Positions 1 through 5,363 of a stretch of 7,364 nt of DNA are shown one piece after another. The notes below the pieces were generated by a model. The model was not told the DNA's origin. It was given only the letters and a program-made list of their open reading frames with translations, and made no database searches. Source of the DNA: Deltaproteobacteria bacterium (GTDB lineage Bacteria; Desulfobacterota; DSM-4660; Desulfatiglandales; B25-G16); NCBI GenBank assembly GCA_003646875.1, contig QMLT01000078.1, forward strand, positions 1-7,364. Direction: 5' to 3'. How positions within the stretch are numbered: position 1 is the stretch's first letter; every line of letters starts with the position of its first letter. The position numbers and the translations under genes were made by a program.

Positions 1-141
1 GAATTTACAAACTGATAATTGAACGTCTATAAAAACTGATATTTCCCCTCCCCTCGTGGGAGGGGACAAAGGGGAGGGTCACCCTCACCCCAGCCCTCTC
101 CCATCAAGGGAGAGGGAGTGTTTTTGCAGTTTGTAAATTTC
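1..141. mobile_element. MITE-like repeat with terminal inverted repeats and two internal hairpins
   Basis: AATTTACAAACTG at 2-14 is the exact reverse complement of CAGTTTGTAAATT at 127-139, giving 13-bp terminal inverted repeats. Between them lie two perfect stem-loops: CCCCTCCC/GGGAGGGG (45-52 with 58-65, 5-nt loop) and CCCTCTCCC/GGGAGAGGG (94-102 with 108-116, 5-nt loop). There is no internal reading frame of note, so mobility would depend on a transposase elsewhere. A 9-bp direct repeat, AAACTGATA, occurs at 9-17 and 33-41. From memory, similar 'CCCTCACCCnnnCCCTCTCCC' hairpin units are dispersed between genes of many bacteria. The left end lies at the window edge, so the full boundary and any target-site duplication cannot be seen. 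A non-mobile REP-like or bidirectional terminator-like role is the alternative. Confidence 0.6.
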
Positions 142-158
142 TGTAAGTAAAGGAAACC

Positions 159-187
159 TTGACAATTCCCTATTTTTCTATGAAGAT
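159..187 (+). promoter_or_regulatory. possible sigma-70 promoter for the signalling cluster
   Basis: A perfect -35 hexamer TTGACA lies at 159-164. At 17-bp spacing the -10 position (182-187, GAAGAT) is poor, matching three of six consensus bases. A better -10-like GATAAT at 201-206 has no good -35 partner. It is the only promoter-like signal between the repeat and the histidine kinase gene, so the call rests mostly on the -35 box and on position. Confidence 0.3.
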
Positions 188-239
188 TTAAGTATTGCAA
201 GATAATTTTTGATTTTAAGGCAAATAGGAGGAGACCCTG

Positions 240-2285
240 GTGACCAAGAAAACAACATATGGAGAACTGGAAAAAGGGTTCAATGGACTGGATTGCCTAT
301 ATAATATAAGCAAGCTTGTTGATAAACCAGGCATTTTAATTGAGGAAATCCTTCAGGGGGTGGTTAATCTCATTCCCCATGCCTGGCAGGATCCTGAGAT
401 TACCTGCGCGCGACTTATCTTTAGAGATAAAGAATTCAGAACGGAAAACTTCAAAGAGACCAACTGGAGGCATGCAGAAGATATAAGGGGCTATGGCAAG
501 GACATCGGCGCTCTGGAGGTCTATTACCTAAAGGAAAGACCAGAAAGAGATGAAGCCCCTTTCCTGAAAGAAGAAAGGAATCTGCTCACGATTATTGCAA
601 AGCAATTGGGTCATATTATTGAGCGCAAGCATTCGGAGGAGGAGCTATTGCATTTCAATGCGGCGCTGCGTGCCATACGAGGTGTCAACCAGTTGCTGGC
701 AAAGGAAAAAGAAAGCAATAGGTTGGTTCAAGGCATCTGCGACAAACTCATTGATACCCGCGCTTATTTTAGCGCCTGGATCGCCCTGTTAGATAAGGCC
801 GGAGGGCTTGTTACCATTGCTGAATCTGGGTTGGGTGAGCATTTCTTGCCAATGACAGAGATGATCAAGCGAGGTGAGTTGAGTTATTGTGGCCAGAAGG
901 CAATGAATCAATCGGATGTTGTAGTGACGCAAAACCCGCCACTTACCTGCGCAAATTGTCCCCTTTCAGACACTTATAGTGGGAGGGGAGCAATGACCAT
1001 GCGATTGGAACGCGAGGGAAAGGTATATGGCCTTCTGTCTGTATCTATCCCCAGAGATCTGATGGAAGATGAAAAAGAGAAATTATTGTTCAAGGATGTG
1101 GCAGGGGATATTTGCTCTGCGCTCCATAGCCTTGAGCTTGAGGAAAAGCGCAGGCAGGCAAATGAGAAATTACATAGGGCTAGCAATACCTTAGAGAAGC
1201 GAGTTAAGAAGCGAACTAAAGAGCTACACCGTGCCCTCTACGACACAGAGGAGGCGCGAGACAGGATCGACGGTATACTCAAATCCATTGGCGACGGGCT
1301 TATTGTGACAGACATGTACTATCGTGTCATTCTCATGAACCGAGCAGCAGAGGATCTTTTAGGGATAAGGCTTAGCGAGGTGATTGACAGACCCATAGAT
1401 TTCGCCATTCGGGATAAGACCATCAGAAAGCAGCTTAAGGCAATTCTGGATAAAAAGGAGACTGGCCAACAATTTGAATTTGAAGTGCCAGATGAGAATG
1501 CAAGCCAGCCCCGTATTATTCGTGCGAGGACCTCTTTGATTGTAGGCAAAATTGGCACACAAAAAGGCATTATTACCATGCTCTATGATGTGACTTTAGA
1601 GCGTGAGGTGGATCGGATGAAGACTGAGTTCATCTCTATAGCAGCCCATGAACTCAGGACTCCTCTAACTTCCATACAGGGATTTTCTGAGATTCTCTTA
1701 AACCGGGATGACATCAAAGAGCAGGAGAGAAAAAAGTTTCTTTCTTATATAAACGAACAATCTAAGAACCTGGCAAATATTGTCGACACATTGCTTGATA
1801 TTTCCCGCCTGGAGTCAGGCAGGGGATTGTCTTTGAATAAAGCTCCCTGCAATATTAACGAAATTATCAGAGAGACAGTTAGCTATTTTCAGATATCCTC
1901 TCCAAAAAACACATTTGATATTACATTGCCAGAGGAATCTGTAGAATTGATTGTAGATAAGGAAAAGATGAGGCAGGTTTTAGAAAATATTCTCACCAAT
2001 GCTATCAAGTATTCTCCTGAAGGTGGCCATATTTGGGTGATTGGCGAATTAACGGGAGAACATTATCAGGTTTCTGTAAGAGATCAAGGGATAGGGATAG
2101 CCCCGGATCAGATTGAAAAAATATTTGATAAATTCTACCGGGTTGATGTCTCAAATACAGGCGTTCCAGGGATCGGGTTAGGTATGAATATTGTCAAGAA
2201 TCTGGTAGAGGCCCATGGTGGAAAGGTGTGGGCTGAGAGTGAGCTGGGTAAGGGAACCACGGTGATATTCAAGGTGCCGATTTAA
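240..2285 (+). CDS. soluble GAF-GAF-PAS hybrid-sensor histidine kinase
   Basis: This 681-residue protein should autophosphorylate in response to a cytoplasmic signal and pass the phosphate to a response regulator, probably the receiver encoded next. Visible domains in order are a GAF-like region (about 10-130), a second GAF-like domain (about 138-300) with a C237-x-x-C240-P motif, a charged coiled coil (about 300-345), a PAS domain (about 345-455), HisKA (about 455-530) and HATPase_c (about 570-681). The phosphoacceptor is H470 in AAHELRTP, with T474 at the phosphatase-motif position. The ATP site is intact: N box around N583/N587, G1 box D615-Q-G-I-G619, F box F629-D-K-F632 and G2 box G644-I-G-L-G648. 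I see no signal peptide or membrane segment, so it should be cytoplasmic. The start is GTG, supported by AGGAGGA at 226-232 with 7-nt spacing. It has no receiver of its own. Ligands of the GAF and PAS domains cannot be read from sequence. The family assignment is secure; the signal is unknown. Confidence 0.93.
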   Translation: MTKKTTYGELEKGFNGLDCLYNISKLVDKPGILIEEILQGVVNLIPHAWQDPEITCARLIFRDKEFRTENFKETNWRHAEDIRGYGKDIGALEVYYLKERPERDEAPFLKEERNLLTIIAKQLGHIIERKHSEEELLHFNAALRAIRGVNQLLAKEKESNRLVQGICDKLIDTRAYFSAWIALLDKAGGLVTIAESGLGEHFLPMTEMIKRGELSYCGQKAMNQSDVVVTQNPPLTCANCPLSDTYSGRGAMTMRLEREGKVYGLLSVSIPRDLMEDEKEKLLFKDVAGDICSALHSLELEEKRRQANEKLHRASNTLEKRVKKRTKELHRALYDTEEARDRIDGILKSIGDGLIVTDMYYRVILMNRAAEDLLGIRLSEVIDRPIDFAIRDKTIRKQLKAILDKKETGQQFEFEVPDENASQPRIIRARTSLIVGKIGTQKGIITMLYDVTLEREVDRMKTEFISIAAHELRTPLTSIQGFSEILLNRDDIKEQERKKFLSYINEQSKNLANIVDTLLDISRLESGRGLSLNKAPCNINEIIRETVSYFQISSPKNTFDITLPEESVELIVDKEKMRQVLENILTNAIKYSPEGGHIWVIGELTGEHYQVSVRDQGIGIAPDQIEKIFDKFYRVDVSNTGVPGIGLGMNIVKNLVEAHGGKVWAESELGKGTTVIFKVPI

Positions 2286-2354
2286 GATTGTATATCTTTG
2301 ATTGAAGGGTTTTCAGATATCAGGATGAAGAATAAAAAAAGGGAGAGGTAAGTG

Positions 2355-2738
2355 ATGAAAAAGATTCTCATAGTAGATGACCAGCCAGAGGTCAGGGAGT
2401 TGGTGGAGGTGACCCTGAAGACAGGGGATTACCAAATCCTGAAGGCTAAAAGCGGGGAAGATGCAGTAGAGATTGCTAAAGCCGAAAAACTCGACCTGAT
2501 CATCATGGACATTATGATGCCTGGCGGAATAGACGGCCTGGAAGCGACACGCATACTAAAGAATGAGCCTGAAACCAGGGACATCCCTGTAATCATGCTG
2601 ACTGCTAAAGGTCAGGAGTCTGACAGAGAAAAGGGCCTTGAAGTCGGCGCTGACGATTATTTTACAAAACCCTTCAGTCCTCTGGAATTGATAAAGAAGG
2701 TGGAAGAAATTCTGGGGCAGGCGAAACTCAAAACTTGA
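2355..2738 (+). CDS. single-domain (CheY-like) response regulator receiver
   Basis: This 127-residue protein is a complete receiver domain and nothing more. The acidic pocket is D8/D9, the phosphoacceptor is D52 (in IIMDIMMPG), and the switch residues T83 and K105 are present (MLTAK and DYFTKPF), so it should be phosphorylatable. There is no DNA-binding or enzymatic output domain, so it must act by protein contact, on the next gene's product or elsewhere. It lies 69 nt downstream of the histidine kinase gene, which makes that kinase the obvious donor. I chose ATG 2355 over the adjacent GTG 2352 because GGGAGAGG (2341-2348) is 6 nt from the ATG but only 3 nt from the GTG. The stop codon TGA overlaps the start of a repeat array. 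The MPGGIDG segment has one residue more than the commoner MPGMDG, a minor variant that leaves the key residues intact. Confidence 0.93.
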   Translation: MKKILIVDDQPEVRELVEVTLKTGDYQILKAKSGEDAVEIAKAEKLDLIIMDIMMPGGIDGLEATRILKNEPETRDIPVIMLTAKGQESDREKGLEVGADDYFTKPFSPLELIKKVEEILGQAKLKT

Positions 2739-2800
2739 TACTTGATCCTGGCTATTGGATTTATCGAGTATCTAGCATCGAGCATCAAGTATCCAGGATC
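2737..2800. repeat. degenerate 7-bp repeat array with inverted arms
   Basis: Five consecutive 7-bp units ending in ATC run from 2766 to 2800: GAGTATC, TAGCATC, GAGCATC, AAGTATC, CAGGATC. The left part (2737-2764) reads as four units in the opposite orientation, GATACTT, GATCCTG, GCTATTG, GATTTAT, of which the first two are exact complements of the fourth and fifth right-hand units. The outer arms therefore form a perfect 10-bp inverted repeat (2737-2746 with 2784-2793). The array fills most of the gap between the response regulator and HD-GYP genes and its first base falls inside the response regulator stop codon. It resembles short intergenic heptamer satellites I recall from some environmental bacterial genomes. 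It may form a hairpin in mRNA but has no T-run of a terminator. Confidence 0.7.
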
Positions 2801-2814
2801 TAAGGGAGCTTTCC

Positions 2815-3627
2815 ATGGAAAAGGATAATTTACCTGACGCTTCTTTAACGAGTAATCAACTACAAAAATATGCGGAAGATCTTGCTAAAGTCTATCAGTC
2901 TGAAAGAGAAAAAAGCAAAGATCTTGAAGCTGCAAATCAGCAACTACTGAAATATGCCGATGACCTGAATAAGACCGTCTTAGAGCTAAAAGAAGCCTAC
3001 CTCGATACCATTCACCGGCTTGCGCTTGCCGCCGAATATAAGGATGAAGACACTGGCGAGCATATCATCCGCATGAGTCGATACTGCGCCTTGATAGCCG
3101 AAAAGCTTGGGTTACCAGCCGAGGAGGTTAAGAACATACTCTATGCCTCCCCGATGCATGATATTGGGAAAATCGGTATTCCGGATACCATCTTAATGAA
3201 AACGGGTAAATTGACAGAGGAAGAATTTGAAATCATGAAAACTCACACCATAATAGGGGCAAATCTCCTGGCACACTCCAGGGCGGAAATCCTCCAGGTT
3301 GCAGAGCAAATAGCCATCTCCCATCATGAGAAATGGAATGGCACGGGGTATCCGAAAGGACTTTCCGATGATCAGATCCCTCTGGTCGGGAGAATCGCTG
3401 GGCTGGCGGATGTATTTGACGCCCTTACATCAAGACGCCCTTATAAAGAGCCTTATCCTATCGAAAAGGCATGCGAAATCATCAAGAAAGAGCGTGGAAA
3501 GCATTTTGATCCTGATGTGGTAGATGTTTTTATGGAGAATATAGATGAGATTTTAAAGATTAAAGAAGAAGTGGGTTCAGCGGATAATGCTTTACGTTCT
3601 GGTTTTGCCCGGAGTGGTAGAGATTAA
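2815..3627 (+). CDS. HD-GYP domain cyclic-di-GMP phosphodiesterase with N-terminal coiled coil
   Basis: The 270-residue product is predicted to hydrolyse cyclic di-GMP in the cytoplasm. Residues 1-62 are predicted helical coiled coil with two related segments (QLQKYAEDL near 15-23 and QLLKYADDL near 43-51). The HD-GYP domain covers about 63-250. All expected metal and catalytic positions are visible: H83, H115-D116 with K119, H144, H170-H171, the G178-Y179-P180 signature in HHEKWNGTGYPKGL, and D199. The enzyme therefore looks active. No receiver is fused to it, unlike the RpfG-type arrangement, but a stand-alone receiver is encoded immediately upstream, so the two may work as a split pair. 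The last 16 or so residues are a low-complexity tail. AGGGAG at 2803-2808 is 6 nt before the ATG. The PilZ gene follows after 13 nt, so the two are probably co-translated from one mRNA. Confidence 0.93.
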   Translation: MEKDNLPDASLTSNQLQKYAEDLAKVYQSEREKSKDLEAANQQLLKYADDLNKTVLELKEAYLDTIHRLALAAEYKDEDTGEHIIRMSRYCALIAEKLGLPAEEVKNILYASPMHDIGKIGIPDTILMKTGKLTEEEFEIMKTHTIIGANLLAHSRAEILQVAEQIAISHHEKWNGTGYPKGLSDDQIPLVGRIAGLADVFDALTSRRPYKEPYPIEKACEIIKKERGKHFDPDVVDVFMENIDEILKIKEEVGSADNALRSGFARSGRD

Positions 3628-3640
3628 ACTTAAGGAAAAA

Positions 3641-4006
3641 ATGAATAACAAACCCGAAAGAAGAAATTTTGCTCGCTTTCCAGTTGAATTCGCGCTGGAA
3701 GTATTTGCTGAAGACGTTGCTGGGAATAAATACAAGGACAGGGCAGTTCTGAAGAATATCTCCGGGGAAGGCGCCATGTTTATGAGCAAATTGGCAGGCA
3801 AATACTTTCCAGGCCAACTACTGGAAACGAAGATTTATTTGCCCGGAACCGATGATGTGAAGGCCCTTATGAGAGCAAAGGCAACGGTTATAAGGATAGA
3901 TGCATCAAATAATTCAGGCAGTGATGAAAAAAGTGAAGAAATTGGCATAGCTATTAGATTTGATACACCGATGCATTTTGAAAGGCTTGATATAAAAACC
4001 GGGTGA
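3641..4006 (+). CDS. PilZ domain cyclic-di-GMP receptor
   Basis: This 121-residue protein is a lone PilZ domain. It carries both c-di-GMP-binding motifs: RxxxR as R8-N-F-A-R12 (in ERRNFARFPV) and (D/N)xSxxG as N39-I-S-G-E-G44. The remainder shows the alternating strand pattern of the PilZ barrel, ending in the family-typical IGIAIRFD segment. It should change conformation on binding c-di-GMP and pass this to a partner that is not identifiable here; the adjacent adenylate cyclase is one candidate, by position only. I use ATG 3641, preceded by AAGGA (3632-3636). An ATG at 3587 in the same frame would add 18 residues that do not belong to the fold and would overlap the HD-GYP gene by 41 nt. The 13-nt gap to the HD-GYP gene indicates an operon and places a c-di-GMP sensor beside a c-di-GMP-degrading enzyme. 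Confidence 0.9.
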   Translation: MNNKPERRNFARFPVEFALEVFAEDVAGNKYKDRAVLKNISGEGAMFMSKLAGKYFPGQLLETKIYLPGTDDVKALMRAKATVIRIDASNNSGSDEKSEEIGIAIRFDTPMHFERLDIKTG

Positions 4007-4011
4007 ACCAT

Positions 4012-4023
4012 TGAGAATTCTCA
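4012..4023. repeat. 12-bp perfect palindrome between PilZ and cyclase genes
   Basis: TGAGAATTCTCA is a perfect palindrome within the 37-nt gap just upstream of the cyclase start. It could be a small operator-like site, but it is short, single-copy in this window and may be chance. Confidence 0.2.
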
Positions 4024-4043
4024 GATAATCTTTAATAATACCG

Positions 4044-5117
4044 ATGTTGGAATCGAAATATCAAAACTCCACAAGTTTTTTTGGAAAGACGCGTATCATT
4101 TTAGTCTTATTGGGGATCATCCCTTTTCTCCTGGTCGTCTATCTTTTTGTCTATGAAAAAATAGATTTGACAGAAATGGGCGCCCTTTTTTCCGCATTAG
4201 GGCTATTTTCTATTTTAACAGGCTTTTCTCTTATGAGAAGGTCAGCCGATCAACTTGTTAACCTGTCCAGAAAGACAGGCATGGTTGAAGCTGGGTTAAA
4301 AAGCAAACCTGTTCAGATCAACGCTGATCAAGAGCTGGAGGATATAGCTGCGCATTTTAACTCCATTCTCAAGAAATTGCAGGAAACTAACAGGGAAATT
4401 AGTGAGCAATCCATGCAGCTTATGATCTATGCGAGAGATCTTTCTCAATCCTATAAAAAGGCAAAAGAAGAAGAAGAACTAAGGAACATGTTGAGCAGAT
4501 ATGTGGGAGAGAACCTGATTGAAAAGCTTATTGACTCAAGGAAAGGAGCGCTCTTTGAGAATGAAAGAAAGGATGTGACAATCCTTTTTGCCGACATCAG
4601 ATCCTTTGGCATGATTGCAGAAAGGATGAGAGCCGAAGACTTAGTCTCCATGCTTAACCAATTTTTTAGCATCATGGTGGATATCATTTTTCGAAATAAT
4701 GGCCTATTGGACAAATTTGTTGGAGATCAGCTTATGGCCCTATTTGGGCTTATTCCCCCTGAAAGCAATAGTCCGCGGGGAGCCATTAAGGCGGCCATAG
4801 AAATGCAGGATGCCACTGAAGGTCTTATGGAAATTAGGTCTAAACAAGATAGAGAGACATTTGAGATAGGGATTGGGATAAACACAGGCGCTGCGATAGT
4901 GGGAAATGTAGGCTCTAAGAATAGAATGGATTATACAGCTATAGGCGATAGCGTAAATGTTGCGGCGCGATTAGAGCAGATAGCAAAGGGCGGTGAAATA
5001 ATTATCGGAGAAGAGACATATGGCCGGAGTCAGGGTCATTTTCGTATACAAAAAAAGGGAGAAATAAAGGTAAAAAATAAAACTGAGACGGTTATGTGTT
5101 ATAAAGTGTTAAGGTGA
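4044..5117 (+). CDS. membrane-anchored class III (IIIb-like) adenylate cyclase
   Basis: The 357-residue product should convert ATP to cAMP at the inner face of the membrane. Two hydrophobic segments (about 17-37 and 47-64) flank a loop of about nine residues, so there is almost no extracytoplasmic sensor. A HAMP-like linker (about 64-115), a charged helix (about 116-150) and the catalytic domain (about 172-357) follow. Catalytic positions are all present: metal aspartates D184 (FADIRSF) and D228 (KFVGDQ), purine-selecting K224, and transition-state N305 and R309 in GDSVNVAARLE. The second purine-selecting position is T298 (DYTAIGD). Thr in place of Asp is the class IIIb signature, a group whose studied members respond to bicarbonate. 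The domain works as a homodimer in this family. ATG 4044 is the only usable start after an in-frame stop at 4026-4028, yet it has no clear Shine-Dalgarno, so translation may be weak or coupled to the PilZ gene 37 nt upstream. Guanylate cyclase activity is unlikely given K224. Confidence 0.92.
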   Translation: MLESKYQNSTSFFGKTRIILVLLGIIPFLLVVYLFVYEKIDLTEMGALFSALGLFSILTGFSLMRRSADQLVNLSRKTGMVEAGLKSKPVQINADQELEDIAAHFNSILKKLQETNREISEQSMQLMIYARDLSQSYKKAKEEEELRNMLSRYVGENLIEKLIDSRKGALFENERKDVTILFADIRSFGMIAERMRAEDLVSMLNQFFSIMVDIIFRNNGLLDKFVGDQLMALFGLIPPESNSPRGAIKAAIEMQDATEGLMEIRSKQDRETFEIGIGINTGAAIVGNVGSKNRMDYTAIGDSVNVAARLEQIAKGGEIIIGEETYGRSQGHFRIQKKGEIKVKNKTETVMCYKVLR

Positions 5118-5129
5118 AGCGCTTTTTCA

Positions 5130-5159
5130 TTGACAAATACTTTTTCTTTTATTTATAGT
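5130..5159 (+). promoter_or_regulatory. sigma-70-type promoter of the attenuated aminotransferase operon
   Basis: A perfect -35 TTGACA (5130-5135) is followed after 18 bp by TATAGT (5154-5159), which matches the -10 consensus at five of six positions. Transcription should begin near 5166, about 20 nt before the leader peptide start. It lies 12 nt beyond the cyclase stop codon, in an A/T-rich stretch, and separates the aminotransferase group from the signalling cluster. A nearby TATTAT (5159-5164) has a spacing of 23 bp and is less likely. Confidence 0.72.
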
Positions 5160-5187
5160 ATTATACAATTTTTAGAAGGTTAAGGAA

Positions 5188-5271
5188 ATGGCAAAAAAAT
5201 CATTCGTTTTCTTTAATAATTATTTTGTTTATTATTTTTTTGGCTTTATCTCTGTCCGCGGACCTGATTGA
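5188..5271 (+). CDS. Phe/Tyr-rich leader peptide of a transcription attenuator
   Basis: This 27-codon frame starts at ATG with AGAAGG (5174-5179) placed 8 nt upstream and ends with TGA at 5269-5271. Seven residues are Phe (positions 6, 8, 9, 13, 17, 18, 20) and three are Tyr (12, 15, 16), all within residues 6-20 (5203-5247). It resembles PheL-type leader peptides in principle, not in sequence. The stop codon begins on the last base of the antiterminator 5' arm. A ribosome slowed at the Phe/Tyr codons would thus leave that arm free, while one reaching the stop would cover it. The peptide probably has no function after synthesis. Cautions: the DNA is T-rich, which favours Phe and Tyr codons by chance, and a tiny hydrophobic membrane protein is the main alternative. 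The surrounding promoter, antiterminator and terminator make the leader reading much more likely. Confidence 0.75.
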   Translation: MAKKSFVFFNNYFVYYFFGFISVRGPD

Positions 5272-5303
5272 ATAGGGCAATAAAGAGCTAATCAGGCCGT
5301 GGA
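5255..5303 (+). promoter_or_regulatory. antiterminator stem of the Phe/Tyr attenuator
   Basis: In RNA, 5263-5269 (CCTGATT) pairs with 5290-5296 (AATCAGG), and after one bulged base (A5262) 5255-5261 (TCCGCGG) pairs with 5297-5303 (CCGTGGA). That makes 14 base pairs including one G-U, closing a 20-nt loop. The 3' arm takes up 5295-5303, nine of the eleven bases of the terminator's 5' arm, so the two structures exclude each other. The 5' arm overlaps the end of the leader peptide frame, where a terminating ribosome would mask it. The pairing is read directly; the regulatory role is inferred from the classic trp/phe-type attenuation model. Confidence 0.75.
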
Positions 5304-5330
5304 AAGACAAAATTTCCACGGCCTTTTTTT
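5295..5330 (+). terminator. intrinsic terminator (attenuator) upstream of the aminotransferase
   Basis: GGCCGTGGAAA (5295-5305) and TTTCCACGGCC (5313-5323) form a perfect 11-bp stem with a 7-nt loop, followed directly by seven T (5324-5330). It lies 33 nt before the aminotransferase ATG and downstream of a good promoter. It would end the transcript at about 165 nt unless the antiterminator forms. A constitutive end to a small RNA is the alternative, but the competing stem argues for conditional termination. Confidence 0.88.
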
Positions 5331-5363
5331 ATTTTTTAACTTATAGGTAAGAAAGGGTATAAA

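Noticed and set aside
201..206. GATAAT as the -10 of a promoter for the kinase gene
   Set aside because: No acceptable -35 lies 16-18 bp upstream, and the TTGACA at 159-164 is too far away.
2352..2354. GTG as the start of the response regulator
   Set aside because: It is only 3 nt from the GGGAGAGG site; the adjacent ATG at 2355 has proper spacing and gives the usual MKKILIVDD start.
3587..3640. Upstream ATG giving an 18-residue longer PilZ protein
   Set aside because: It overlaps the HD-GYP gene, lacks a ribosome binding site and adds residues outside the fold; ATG 3641 has AAGGA upstream and starts just before the RxxxR motif.
5117..5127. AAGCGCTT followed by T's as a terminator after the cyclase gene
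   Set aside because: The stem would be at most 4 bp with no loop, far too weak.
5254..5263. GTCCGCGGAC palindrome as a DNA operator
   Set aside because: Its bases are largely accounted for as the 5' arm of the RNA antiterminator, so a separate operator role is not needed.
5166..5330. T-box riboswitch as explanation of the aminotransferase leader
   Set aside because: I find no T-box consensus (AGGGTGGNACCGCG-like) and no long specifier stem; the short Phe/Tyr frame and two-stem switch explain the region better.
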